Shown here: piece after piece, positions 7,817 to 15,094 of the stretch | Layout of the letters: each line of letters starts with the position of its first letter | How positions within the stretch are numbered: position 1 is the first letter of the stretch | Assembly: GCA_023898345.1 (NCBI GenBank) | Contig: CP060218.1 | Span: 868,001 to 932,000, forward strand | Origin: Candidatus Woesearchaeota archaeon | GTDB lineage: Archaea; Nanobdellota; Nanobdellia; Woesearchaeales; UBA583 | Length of the DNA: 64,000 nucleotides | Reading direction: 5' to 3' | Position numbers and translations under genes: made by a program | The notes under the pieces: generated by a model | What the model was told of the DNA's origin: nothing | The model's input: the letters and a program-made list of their open reading frames with translations, nothing else | Database searches by the model: none

Positions 7817-8071
7817 ATGAGTTTAAAGATAAACACTAAAAAAATAAAAATAACTCTTTTCTCCACAATATTTTTTGGAAGTATAATTCTATCCCTAAGG
7901 TATTTTTTAAATAGGCACGTTTTGAAACAAGGAGCATGTGGACTTTCATACCCTCAGAAGTGTTATAGTCAAAATTTTAGCTTAGACTTAGCGCTCCTAT
8001 TGATAATAATTGGAACACTGTTGTTTTATTTTGGATATTCATATTATGAATATAAAAAATCTAAAAAATAA
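7817..8071 (+). CDS. small two-helix membrane protein, hypothetical
   Basis: An 84-residue protein with two membrane helices (about residues 12-30 and 54-73) joined by a loop with two cysteines (KQGACGLSYPQKCYSQ), and a Lys-rich cytoplasmic end (EYKKSKK). The two-cysteine loop resembles that of the membrane protein at 5320-5892 (CQAEGC), so both may belong to one loose family in this accessory patch. A well-placed TATA box supports it being expressed. No known domain. Confidence 0.55.
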   Translation: MSLKINTKKIKITLFSTIFFGSIILSLRYFLNRHVLKQGACGLSYPQKCYSQNFSLDLALLLIIIGTLLFYFGYSYYEYKKSKK

Positions 8072-8078
8072 TTTTTAC

Positions 8079-8231
8079 CTAAGTTTCACTAAGTTCTTCT
8101 TCGCTAACGCTAGAAAGCAAACTAGTCTCATTTTCCATTGAATAGTTGAATGAATGTACTTCAACTAAAAAACTACATAATAGTAGAGCTAAACTTATTA
8201 TTAGACTTGTTTTTGCATTTGGAGTTTTCAT
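8079..8231 (-). CDS. 50-residue secreted peptide, hypothetical
   Basis: A 50-codon ORF, MKTPNAKTSLIISLALLLC followed by a predicted cleavage region near residue 27 and a short acidic tail (MENETSLLSSVSEEELSET). It starts one base after the stop of the preceding gene (TAA-A-ATG), the same tight junction used by other operons in this window. The 67-residue peptide at 6501 occupies the same terminal position in the sister mini-operon. Function unknown; a secreted signal or bacteriocin-like role is only a guess. Confidence 0.5.
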   Translation of the reverse strand: MKTPNAKTSLIISLALLLCSFLVEVHSFNYSMENETSLLSSVSEEELSET

Positions 8232-8232
8232 T

Positions 8233-8547
8233 TTAGTTTTCCTCTAAATTTGCTCTTTGAATCACACATTTATTTATTTGTATCTCACAAACACTAATTG
8301 TTGCTAATGACTTACACTTGCTAGTCCTATTTTCTAAATTATATATATTCAAAGCTTCACAACTATTACTTTTCACGCAATCATCCCCTTTTTCGCAGTA
8401 CAAAGGGTCGTCCAAATACCTCACATCAATGCCCATGTAATACGCTTTGATATTATTCTGATACATAAAGCCAAGTGCAATAAGGCACAGCACAATAACT
8501 ATGCTCCCAACAAGAATCTTTTGTTTCTCACCTATGTTTTTATTCAT
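8233..8547 (-). CDS. small Cys-rich membrane-anchored protein, tandem copy 2
   Basis: A 104-residue protein with one N-terminal helix (KILVGSIVIVLCLIALGFMY) and an outer domain with cysteines in YCEKGDDCVKSNSCEAL, SKCKSLATISVCE and NKCVI. The first 55 residues are almost identical to the upstream copy at 8544-8861; the C-terminal halves differ, which suggests duplication followed by diversification of the exposed part. The ATG at 8547 overlaps the previous stop (ATGA). No family recognised. Confidence 0.65.
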   Translation of the reverse strand: MNKNIGEKQKILVGSIVIVLCLIALGFMYQNNIKAYYMGIDVRYLDDPLYCEKGDDCVKSNSCEALNIYNLENRTSKCKSLATISVCEIQINKCVIQRANLEEN

Positions 8548-8861
8548 TCTTCTGCAGCCCCATGAAATGCAAGATAACAACTATTCTTCTCTAGGTCACA
8601 GACTTCAAAATATGCATTTTTACAAATTGTCTTATTACCTATGAGATGATATGGATTTGAAACGTTATCACAGAGCGGACCTCTCACGCAATCATCCCCT
8701 TTTTCGCAGTACAAAGGGTCGTCCAAATACCTCACATCAATGCCAAGGTAATACGCTTTGATATTATTCTGATACATAAAACCGAGGGCAATAAGACACA
8801 GCACAATAACTATGCTCCCAACAAGAATCTTTTGTTTCTCACCTATGTTTATCCTAACCAT
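8544..8861 (-). CDS. small Cys-rich membrane-anchored protein, tandem copy 1
   Basis: A 105-residue paralogue of the next gene: the same N-terminal helix and the same GIDVRYLDDPLYCEKGDDCV segment, then a different outer tail (GPLCDNVSNPYHL, KTICKNAYFEVCDLEKNSCYLAF). The start at 8861 (MVRINIGEKQK) is chosen because it lines up with MNKNIGEKQK in the second copy; an in-frame extension upstream is Lys-rich and has no counterpart. It is the first gene of the three-gene mini-operon 8861-8079. Confidence 0.65.
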   Translation of the reverse strand: MVRINIGEKQKILVGSIVIVLCLIALGFMYQNNIKAYYLGIDVRYLDDPLYCEKGDDCVRGPLCDNVSNPYHLIGNKTICKNAYFEVCDLEKNSCYLAFHGAAEE

Positions 8862-8966
8862 TTTTTTGAATATTCTTTTTGAATATTTTTTCTTTATATG
8901 ATTTGTTTTGACTTTTTGCCTTAAAAGGTGCACTATTCAAAACTAAGAATCTTTCATTAAACTACT

Positions 8967-10775
8967 CTATTTTTTAGTCATGTAAGGCCCCAAGTTCATA
9001 CTTTCATATCCTTGCTCCGTCAAAGTTTTGGGATACAAAACCTCGTCCTTGTCCGTCATAATTTCAAGAAAAGCAGAACCTTTAACACTCATACATTCAG
9101 CAAGAGCAGCTTTCAACTCTTTCTTTTCCTCAATTGTTCTCGTATACGAAAAACCCATTGCTTGAGCGACTTGTGAAAACAAAATATTCTTTTCTCTTTG
9201 TGTTCCCGTTTTTCTTTTTCCATATACAGCATCTTGCAAATTACAAACCATGCCGTCAGAATGATTATTGAGAAGAAGAATTTTAACGGGAATATCCTGC
9301 TGAACAATCGTGTGAAGATCTGCAATGTTCATAAGCAAACTTCCGTCTCCGTCGACAACAAGCACTTCTTTGTCGGGATGCGCGTGAGCAGCGCCAATGG
9401 CAGTTGGAATGGCAAAACCCATTGTCCCAAAAGCTCCTGAACTCAAAAAAGACTTTGGACAAGACATAGGCAAATATTGTGCTGCAAGCATTTGATGATT
9501 CCCAACACCAGTTGCGACAATTGTTTTCTCTGAGATGTAAGAAGAAAGTTCTTCCATTACACCTGCCGCCTGACAAAGGGAACTCCCTCGATTAAAATTC
9601 AAAGGACAAGAAGACTTTATTTCTTCAACTTCCTCACACCAAGCAGTCCAATCAAAAGAAAAAGTCTCTTTGTCGGCAAAGTCCAAAGTATTTCTTAGGA
9701 AATCACAAGCATCAGCAGTGAGCGACAAAGCAAGCTTTCTTTTTGCGGCAATTTCAAAAGTTTTTTTCTCATTAATATCTAAGTGAATAATTTTTGCCTG
9801 AGGAGCAAATTTTTCGAGATTTCCCGCAACTCTGTCGTCAAAGCGAACACCTAATGCAATAAGAAGATCACATTTTTGAACAGCAATATTAGCGCTTGGT
9901 CTTCCAAACATTCCAAGCATTCCGACAGACAAAGTTTCTCTTTCATCAACAACTCCCTTTCCCATAAGGGAAGTAACAACAGGAAGCTTTACTTTGGCGT
10001 GGAGCTGTCTAAACAAAGAAGAAGCTTCAAAAGAATTAAGTCCGCCACCAAGAAAGAACAAAGGTCTTTTTGCCTGAGAAAGAAGAGCAAAAAAATTTCT
10101 GCAATCCTCTTCCTTTATCTTAGGTATCTTGTTCTCTTTCTTTTCAAAAACAGACAAAGGAAGGCTTGCATATTCACATTGTTCTTTCTGACAATCAAAG
10201 GGAAAATCGATAACAACTGGTCCGGGCTTTCCACTGATTGCTTCAACATAAGCTTCTTTGAGCATCTTCTCAATAGACACTCCTGAAGAACAACGAAGAG
10301 ACTTTTTTGCAATTCCAGAAAACAAAGTTTTAGTGTCAATATACTGGAAAGCATCAGTGCCAAGCTTGCTTTGTACGACTTGCCCACAAATAAGAATAAG
10401 AGGGATAGAATCTGCAGCAGCGTCAGCAACAGCTGTAAGTGCATTTGTAACACCTGGCCCAGACGTAACAATGGCAACACCAACACTCCTTGAGGAACGC
10501 GACCACGCAGCAGCACTAAAAACAGCACATTGCTCATTTGCATTAATTGTTATTTCAATCGAACTATCTCGAAGTTCATCGTAGACTGGTAAAATAACTC
10601 CGCCCGTATAACCGTAAATATGTTTCACCCCTATATCTTCCAGACAGCGCACAAGAGAAGCAGCACCACCCATACTTTTTCCTTGCTCTAAGTCTGTCGA
10701 AGAACTCCCCTCACGCATTCCCTCTGAAATGTTCCTTGTTTCTATGTCTGTCGTCTCTATGCTTTTGCTTTCCAT
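8967..10775 (-). CDS. ilvB: acetolactate synthase large subunit (TPP-dependent)
   Basis: A 602-residue ThDP enzyme that condenses two pyruvates, or pyruvate with 2-oxobutyrate, in the first shared step of valine, leucine and isoleucine synthesis. The N-terminal domain carries GYTGGVILPVYDEL and the catalytic Glu in NANEQCAVF (Glu 81). The TPP-binding motif GDGSLLMNIADL ends in NN in the C-terminal domain. No small regulatory subunit, ilvC or ilvD lies nearby. The first 34 residues are Ser/Glu-rich and not part of the enzyme fold; an internal Met at 10673 (MGGAASLVRC) is an alternative start. A Val/Leu-rich leader ORF and hairpins upstream suggest attenuation by branched-chain amino acids. Confidence 0.88.
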   Translation of the reverse strand: MESKSIETTDIETRNISEGMREGSSSTDLEQGKSMGGAASLVRCLEDIGVKHIYGYTGGVILPVYDELRDSSIEITINANEQCAVFSAAAWSRSSRSVGVAIVTSGPGVTNALTAVADAAADSIPLILICGQVVQSKLGTDAFQYIDTKTLFSGIAKKSLRCSSGVSIEKMLKEAYVEAISGKPGPVVIDFPFDCQKEQCEYASLPLSVFEKKENKIPKIKEEDCRNFFALLSQAKRPLFFLGGGLNSFEASSLFRQLHAKVKLPVVTSLMGKGVVDERETLSVGMLGMFGRPSANIAVQKCDLLIALGVRFDDRVAGNLEKFAPQAKIIHLDINEKKTFEIAAKRKLALSLTADACDFLRNTLDFADKETFSFDWTAWCEEVEEIKSSCPLNFNRGSSLCQAAGVMEELSSYISEKTIVATGVGNHQMLAAQYLPMSCPKSFLSSGAFGTMGFAIPTAIGAAHAHPDKEVLVVDGDGSLLMNIADLHTIVQQDIPVKILLLNNHSDGMVCNLQDAVYGKRKTGTQREKNILFSQVAQAMGFSYTRTIEEKKELKAALAECMSVKGSAFLEIMTDKDEVLYPKTLTEQGYESMNLGPYMTKK

Positions 10776-10810
10776 TTTTCTTGTGATTGGAAGAGCAAAG
10801 GAAAATTTTT

Positions 10811-10864
10811 CTTTTGGAACGAGAAAAAACTAAAGAAATCTTTTGTTTCTGCCCGTTCCAAAAG
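10811..10864 (-). promoter_or_regulatory. attenuator hairpin between leader ORF and acetolactate synthase
   Basis: CTTTTGGAACG (10864-10854 on the minus strand) pairs perfectly with CGTTCCAAAAG (10821-10811), an 11-bp stem followed by AAAAATTTT. The 5' arm can instead pair with CCAAAG just after the leader stop (10881-10876), and GGCAG beside it with CTGCC in the last leader codons. The two folds exclude each other, as in bacterial attenuators. Whether the 11-bp hairpin terminates archaeal RNA polymerase is not shown. Confidence 0.55.
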
Positions 10865-10882
10865 TTTGCATCAACCTTTGGC

Positions 10883-10960
10883 TCAGGCAGTTAATGAAAG
10901 CACCACCACTACTACCAGTACCAGAACTACCTGAACAGTTTGTAGTGCTTTCAACAACAT
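10883..10960 (-). CDS. branched-chain amino acid leader peptide (attenuator)
   Basis: A 25-codon ORF with nine Val and seven Leu codons, including the run VQVVLVLVVVVVL, ending 107 nt before the acetolactate synthase ATG. It is the composition expected of an ilv-type leader peptide; compare the enterobacterial IvbL and IlvL peptides, which are rich in Val, Leu and Ile. A perfect 9-bp stem (TGAAAGCAC with GTGCTTTCA, plus-strand positions 10895-10903 and 10945-10953) brackets the Val run inside the ORF, so a stalled ribosome would melt it. The TATA box at 10981-10990 is centred about 26 nt from the ATG, so the mRNA should begin at the leader ATG itself. A short membrane peptide is the alternative reading. 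Confidence 0.65.
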   Translation of the reverse strand: MLLKALQTVQVVLVLVVVVVLSLTA

Positions 10961-10980
10961 GACGAAGTCTTTTTCTTCTT

Positions 10981-10990
10981 TATTTATAAA
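10981..10990 (-). promoter_or_regulatory. TATA box of the leader-acetolactate synthase transcript
   Basis: Minus strand TTTATAAATA, centred about 26 nt from the leader ATG at 10960, which places the transcription start at or next to that ATG. Confidence 0.6.
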
Positions 10991-11173
10991 ATTTTTGTGA
11001 GACTCCTGAAAAACTCATTATGTGCTATAGTCGTCCACAAAAATAATTCTTTTTGTCTCCTCTCACTTTGTTCGTTTGCTATATAGTTTTCTCGAAGTTA
11101 AAAACTTCTGCGGAGCACTATAAGTCATAATTGATGACTTCATTTTCTTTTACGAGAAATTCATCAAAAAGAG

Positions 11174-11215
11174 AGATGTTCAATAAATACGTCTTAGCAT
11201 ACTTATTGTACATCT
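11174..11215. promoter_or_regulatory. 13-bp imperfect hairpin in the 10961-11262 gap
   Basis: AGATGTTCAATAA (11174-11186) pairs with TTATTGTACATCT (11203-11215) with one mismatch. It lies just upstream of the TATA box for the hydrolase gene and could be an operator or a terminator. Apart from this hairpin, a smaller inverted repeat at 11124-11142 and the two promoters, I see nothing in the 300-base gap. Confidence 0.35.
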
Positions 11216-11232
11216 TCTCTGCGTAAGAAAAA

Positions 11233-11240
11233 TTTTTATA
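11233..11240 (+). promoter_or_regulatory. TATA box of the alpha/beta hydrolase gene
   Basis: TTTTTATA, centred about 26 nt upstream of the GTG at 11263; this spacing decides the start choice for that gene. Confidence 0.45.
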
Positions 11241-11262
11241 GGTGAAAGATTTTCTTTTGAAG

Positions 11263-12099
11263 GTGAAAAAAGTAAAGAAATCACTAAAATGTACCTATCT
11301 CGATCGGAGCGAGCTGCTGGGTATAATACCCTCCCAAAGAATTAAAATAAAAACTCTTGGCGGTCTGCAATTAGAAACTTTTCTTTATGGAGAAAAAGAG
11401 GGAAGAGATGCAATAATTATGTGTCATGGTTTTTCAGGCTCCAGTTCGAATGGCATCCTTTCTCAAATTGCTCAAGCTTTGTCAAAGAAGTATGTTGTTT
11501 GTAGGTTTGATTTTAGGGGTCAGGGTGCAAGTGAGGGAGACTTTTATGATAGTTCCATCACCCTTGAGTTAGAAGATCTTTCTTTTGTTGTTGATTATGT
11601 TAAAAAAAAGTATTCTCCTAAAAATCTTATTTTGTTAGGGCATAGTTTTGGTTCTGCAATTGCTTTTTTATATGCAAGAGGAAATACAATTCAGGGGATG
11701 ATTTCGCTTTCGGGAGAGGGAGATTTAGAAAAGGCAATAGGGTATGAGTTTTCTGTTGAACAGATGAAAAATTTTGAAGAAAAAGGGGAAACCACATATG
11801 TAAACTGGTCAAAAGGAGGAAAAATGGACCGTTTAGGAAAACAGTTTCTGGACGATATGAGGAAGTATTCAACGTTAAATGCAGCCAAACTTGCTATGTA
11901 TCCCACATTATTTCTTCATGGGACAAGTGATGATGTCATTCCTTGTAATGCTTCAAAGGAGATGTTTGCCTTGGTCTCAGGTAAGAAAGAACTCATTTTT
12001 ATTGAGGGGGGCGATCACACATTTGGTTTCTTTGCAGGGCAATCAAAGCTAGATGAAGTAATTAGTCACATACAAAACTGGCTAGGTCAAAATTTTTGA
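11263..12099 (+). CDS. alpha/beta hydrolase (S33-like serine hydrolase)
   Basis: A 278-residue alpha/beta-hydrolase with the oxyanion region MCHGFSGSSSNG, nucleophile elbow GHSFGSAIA (Ser at about residue 128), the acid in LHGTSDDVIP and the catalytic His in GGDHTFGFF. Substrate unknown; family members are esterases, lipases or aminopeptidases acting in the cytoplasm. The GTG at 11263 follows a TATA box at leaderless distance; another GTG at 11242 overlaps that TATA box and is less likely. Unusually, codons 4-27 are made of a copy of an interspersed repeat (11272-11342), and no other start lies between it and the hydrolase fold. The 3' end overlaps the convergent gene by 13 bases. Confidence 0.82.
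   Translation: MKKVKKSLKCTYLDRSELLGIIPSQRIKIKTLGGLQLETFLYGEKEGRDAIIMCHGFSGSSSNGILSQIAQALSKKYVVCRFDFRGQGASEGDFYDSSITLELEDLSFVVDYVKKKYSPKNLILLGHSFGSAIAFLYARGNTIQGMISLSGEGDLEKAIGYEFSVEQMKNFEEKGETTYVNWSKGGKMDRLGKQFLDDMRKYSTLNAAKLAMYPTLFLHGTSDDVIPCNASKEMFALVSGKKELIFIEGGDHTFGFFAGQSKLDEVISHIQNWLGQNF
11272..11342 (+). repeat. interspersed repeat family 1, copy inside a coding region
   Basis: Begins GTAAAGAAATCACTAAAATG and ends with the palindromic core GGGTATAATACCC and a short AAAGAATT tail. Related copies lie at 18553-18622, 22161-22219 (both inverted) and 34316-34457. This copy is read in frame as the N-terminus of the hydrolase. Confidence 0.75.
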
Positions 12100-12527
12100 T
12101 CCAGATGTTTTTCTTTTTGGACAAAGAGTTTCTTAAGAAGTTTGTACAAGTCTTTTGTTATGGAAATACAAAGAAGGAACTCTACAAACAAGATAATACT
12201 GCTTGCTAAGAGGATGTAGTCTAAACTTCCTTTGAGTGCCCACCTTACAAAAACTACTGTGAGGTAAATGAGCTGTCCTAAATAGAGGAGAAGGGAAACT
12301 CTAAGGAGATTTTTTCTTGCAAGCGCTGACACGACAGTATATGAAAGAGAAATGAGTAGGAGTGTTGTAAAAAGAAGAAGGATGAGTACGGCAGGTTCAA
12401 TATACAAAAAAAACATTTCTTTTGATACTGAAAATGCTGGCTTTCCCCATCGCAAACTTCTGCTAAGGAGAAGAAAGATTGTCGTCCATGTTAAGATGTG
12501 AGTAAAGATGAGTTTTGAGGTTTTCAT
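12087..12527 (-). CDS. hypothetical four-helix membrane protein
   Basis: A 146-residue protein with four predicted membrane helices (about residues 8-22, 46-70, 78-98 and 105-125) and a Lys-rich C-terminus. Helix 3 carries a WALKG loop. No motif identifies a family. It follows the coiled-coil gene by 8 nt and its 3' end overlaps the convergent hydrolase gene by 13 nt. Confidence 0.65.
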   Translation of the reverse strand: MKTSKLIFTHILTWTTIFLLLSRSLRWGKPAFSVSKEMFFLYIEPAVLILLLFTTLLLISLSYTVVSALARKNLLRVSLLLYLGQLIYLTVVFVRWALKGSLDYILLASSIILFVEFLLCISITKDLYKLLKKLFVQKEKHLDQKF

Positions 12528-12535
12528 TTTTTTGT

Positions 12536-12874
12536 CTAAAGTTCTTTGTTGTTAAAGAGCCATGCTGCAAAGGAGGGGCTTCTTTGTCGTGTTCTGTGAA
12601 TAGAGACGATCTTTGCTATTCTTTGGTCTTCTTCTCTTTCTTCCATTTGGACTTCTTCGGTAGCTTTGTGTGAGACTATTTCCTCAGGAAATTCTTGGGT
12701 TTCTTCGACTTCTTTTCCTTGAAGAATGAGTCTTAGAGTTCGAACCTTTTTTTCAGTGTCCAAATAGCACTTTGCACTTTTTTCTGTTGCACTGCTCATT
12801 TCACGCAGAAGTTGTTTGCATTCTGTAAGGAGATCTGTGACGTGAAGGAGGATATCAAAGTTTTTGGAATTCAT
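12536..12874 (-). CDS. hypothetical coiled-coil protein
   Basis: A 112-residue acidic protein, mostly helical: heptad-like leucines at LLHVTDLLTECKQLLREM, then a Glu-rich linker (EEVQMEEREEDQRIAKI) and an SIHRTRQRSPSF basic tail ending in AAWLFNNKEL. No enzymatic motif. A TATA box (ACTTTATAAA, about 28 nt upstream) supports the ATG at 12874, so this gene heads a two-gene operon with the membrane protein at 12087. Confidence 0.6.
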   Translation of the reverse strand: MNSKNFDILLHVTDLLTECKQLLREMSSATEKSAKCYLDTEKKVRTLRLILQGKEVEETQEFPEEIVSHKATEEVQMEEREEDQRIAKIVSIHRTRQRSPSFAAWLFNNKEL

Positions 12875-12998
12875 GAATATGGTGCAACTTTAGAAACTTT
12901 ATAAAACTCTCCATTTTGTTTTTATTGTGTAGGGACTACGAGTTTCGAGAATCTTTATAAATCATCTTTTAGTTCTTTCTTTGTTTTAGTAGTATTTT

Positions 12999-13072
12999 GC
13001 CGATTTAGCTCAGTTGGTTAGAGTGCCAGACTCATAATCTGGAGGTCCCCAGTTCAAGTCTGGGAATCGGCA
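12999..13072 (+). tRNA. tRNA-Met (CAT), probably elongator
   Basis: A complete cloverleaf: acceptor GCCGATT/AATCGGC, D stem GCTC/GAGT, anticodon stem CCAGA/TCTGG with loop CTCATAA, and T stem CCCAG/CTGGG. The CAT anticodon with ACTCATAAT context fits elongator Met, although an Ile2 tRNA with a modified wobble C cannot be excluded. No intron, and CCA is not encoded. A TATA box (CTTTATAAAT) lies about 40 nt upstream. Confidence 0.93.
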
Positions 13073-13108
13073 CTTGTATTCTTTTTACAATTTTAAAAAA
13101 CCTTGTTT

Positions 13109-14230
13109 CTACTGATTTGCAGACATGAGTTGCCTCTGTCCAAAGCTTGCAGCTTGTGAGAGTCGTCTGAGATGCAAAGGCACATTAGGAAAAAGCGTTT
13201 TTATCGCATTCATTCCTTTCATGAAACTTTCTCCGCCACTTGCAAGAACGCCAAAAAGAGCAAGGTAGGCAGGAGTAGGTACTGAAAGATTGCAAAGACT
13301 TAGTATACAAGTTGTTGAACTAAGAAGAAGGACGATTGCTGTGAATTTGTCCGCGTGTTTTTCGAGAATCTTCATGTTGTCTTGGAGTGCAGGAAATGTT
13401 GCTAGGGCCTGTCTTAGGTGGTTCCCAAATTCTGAACTAAAAAAAAGAAGAAGATTCTCGTATACTCGAAGGTGTTCCTTTATAGTTTCTTCTATGTTGC
13501 TTCCGAGAAAATTTTGGAGTTTTGTTTGCATTCTTTCAGCTACTTCAAAGAGTTTTGCTTCTTCTACGACGACAAAAGTGAGGAGTGTGTAAACTTCGTG
13601 TTCCTCTTGAAGTTTAGCTGCAAGTCGCTCAGGCCTTGTTTCTATACTAAGGAGAAGATTATTTATAGTTTCAATGTGGTGTTCAAGCTGTACGATCGTT
13701 TCAGGAGCTATTTTGATAAAAGAAAATATCTCAGTGTAGAGTTCCTCTTCTAGTAAATCTAAGAATTGGCTTGAATCTTTGAGTTGTTTTTCCAGTTTCC
13801 TCAATTCAAGAAGTTGCGTTTCTTGTTCTTGTGTAAATTGGAGTTGAGTTTTTCCGACGTCATTACTGCTGATTCTTCCTTGTCGCAAGGCTGCATTTAT
13901 CATCTCGAAGAATCTGTACACCTCGTTTTGTGAACCTGGTGTTGGGGCAATAAGGACTTGCTTGTGTTCTTCAAGACTTTTTAGAAGATTTTTTGTCATG
14001 TGGGAGAAGAGTGATCCTGCTCTTAAACTTGCCTTAAAATATGTTGCCATGGCAGCTTGAGCATTTGAGCTTTCTTGTTCGCTCTGTGCTGTAATAGACT
14101 CTTTTTGTGCCGCAAGGTACTTCTCGAAGAAGGATTTTTGCATTTGGCCAAGTCTCTGGCTTTTCCTTGAGAATGAGAAAACAGTTCCTGCAAGCTTTTC
14201 AAGTGCTGCAAGTTCTTCTTTTCTCTCCAT
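13109..14230 (-). CDS. hypothetical helical protein with C-terminal hydrophobic helices
   Basis: A 373-residue protein, almost entirely helical with long coiled-coil segments (EQETQLLELRKLEKQLKDS, ETIVQLEHHIETINNLL) and a C-terminal hydrophobic region (about residues 300-345, IVLLLSSTTCILSLC, TPAYLALFGVLASGGESF). No known family. The ATG at 14230 (MERKEELAALEKL) is chosen because a TATA box reads across 14251-14260, about 26 nt upstream. An in-frame extension to 14371 would run across the divergent ribosomal promoter and is rejected. It could be a cytoskeleton- or membrane-associated structural protein, but that is a guess. Confidence 0.65.
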   Translation of the reverse strand: MERKEELAALEKLAGTVFSFSRKSQRLGQMQKSFFEKYLAAQKESITAQSEQESSNAQAAMATYFKASLRAGSLFSHMTKNLLKSLEEHKQVLIAPTPGSQNEVYRFFEMINAALRQGRISSNDVGKTQLQFTQEQETQLLELRKLEKQLKDSSQFLDLLEEELYTEIFSFIKIAPETIVQLEHHIETINNLLLSIETRPERLAAKLQEEHEVYTLLTFVVVEEAKLFEVAERMQTKLQNFLGSNIEETIKEHLRVYENLLLFFSSEFGNHLRQALATFPALQDNMKILEKHADKFTAIVLLLSSTTCILSLCNLSVPTPAYLALFGVLASGGESFMKGMNAIKTLFPNVPLHLRRLSQAASFGQRQLMSANQ

Positions 14231-14320
14231 GTTTTTTTTGAAGCATTCAATATTATAAGCGTATGTCACTACTTTTGCAAAAATTTTCTCCTTTTTTTGT
14301 TTTCTTTGTCTGGCAGCAAA

Positions 14321-14330
14321 TCTTATAAAG
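14321..14330 (+). promoter_or_regulatory. TATA box of the S17e-L14e operon
   Basis: TCTTATAAAG, centred 26 nt before the S17e ATG; leaderless transcript predicted. Confidence 0.55.
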
Positions 14331-14351
14331 ATATATTTACCTCTTTTAGCC

Positions 14352-14546
14352 ATGGGACGAGTTAAATCCACCTTTGTGAAAGTTTCTGCAAAAAAGATTT
14401 ACAATCTTGGAAAAGAAGAATTCACAGAGAAATATGAAGAAAATAAGGAAGTTATTGACAAATACGCCAAAATTCCTTCTAAGAGACTTCGAAACACCAT
14501 TGCTGGGCACATTACCCGTACTGTGAAACAAAGAGGTGAGCAGTAA
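14352..14546 (+). CDS. rps17e: 30S ribosomal protein S17e
   Basis: A 64-residue basic protein with the S17e signature EFTEKYEENKEVIDKYAKIPSKR (given here in part) and RNTIAGHITR. S17e is found in the small ribosomal subunit of archaea and eukaryotes and not in bacteria, so it is one of the clearest archaeal markers here. Length is normal for archaeal S17e. It is followed without a gap by L14e (TAA-ATG), and a TATA box 26 nt upstream fits leaderless expression. Confidence 0.96.
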   Translation: MGRVKSTFVKVSAKKIYNLGKEEFTEKYEENKEVIDKYAKIPSKRLRNTIAGHITRTVKQRGEQ

Positions 14547-14861
14547 ATGCTTGAAGTGGGACGTGTTTGTGTCAAGACAGCTGGTCGCGATGCTACAAAG
14601 CTTTGTGTTGTTGTTGAAGAAATTGATGAGACTTTTGTTCTTGTTGATGGGAATACAAGAAGAAAAAAAGTAAATAAATCTCATCTTGAACCCTTGGCAC
14701 AGGTTCTTTCTCTTAGTAAAGGAGCAGACACAAAGGCAGTACTTGCAGCCTTTGAAGGAGCAGGTTTGCCCGTAAAAAAGAAAGAAGAAGAAAAAGCAAA
14801 AAAGGAACCTAAAGCTCAACAAAAAAAAGAAAAACCAAGTAAGAAACCTTCAAAAAAATAG
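14547..14861 (+). CDS. rpl14e: 50S ribosomal protein L14e
   Basis: A 104-residue protein. The first 70 residues form the KOW-like L14e fold (LEVGRVCVKTAGRDATKLCV, VLVDGNTRRKKVNKSHLEPL). A Lys/Glu-rich tail of about 35 residues (KKKEEEKAKKEPKAQQKKE) follows, longer than usual for archaeal L14e and probably disordered on the ribosome surface. It starts directly after the S17e stop, so the two form one operon. Confidence 0.95.
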   Translation: MLEVGRVCVKTAGRDATKLCVVVEEIDETFVLVDGNTRRKKVNKSHLEPLAQVLSLSKGADTKAVLAAFEGAGLPVKKKEEEKAKKEPKAQQKKEKPSKKPSKK

Positions 14862-14913
14862 TTTCTCTTTGTAAAAAGTTTTATAAAACAGTTTTTATTA
14901 ATCTCCTATTTAG

Positions 14914-14986
14914 GAACCCATGGTCTAGCGGTTATGACGTTGCCCTTACAAGGCGAAGGTCGCCGGTTCAATTCCGGCTGGGTTCA
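14914..14986 (+). tRNA. tRNA-Val (TAC)
   Basis: Acceptor GAACCCA/TGGGTTC, anticodon stem TTGCC/GGCGA with loop CTTACAA (anticodon TAC, valine), and T stem GCCGG/CCGGC. Discriminator A, no intron, CCA not encoded. A TATA box TTTTATAAAA lies about 30 nt upstream. Confidence 0.93.
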
Positions 14987-15094
14987 CTCAAGGAAGAAAA
15001 GGGCTTTCCTTTTCATGCCTTATTGTCTACTAAAAATTTCTAACTATCTAAGTACTACAAAAGGATATATAATTTTGAAGGTAAATTGTTCTCT

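Noticed and set aside
12999..13072. Initiator tRNA-Met
   Set aside because: It lacks the three G-C pairs at the base of the anticodon stem (CCAGA/TCTGG), so it is elongator or Ile2 type.
14231..14371. Longer start (14371) for the helical protein at 13109
   Set aside because: The extra codons cross the TATA boxes of both divergent genes, and a well-placed TATA supports 14230.
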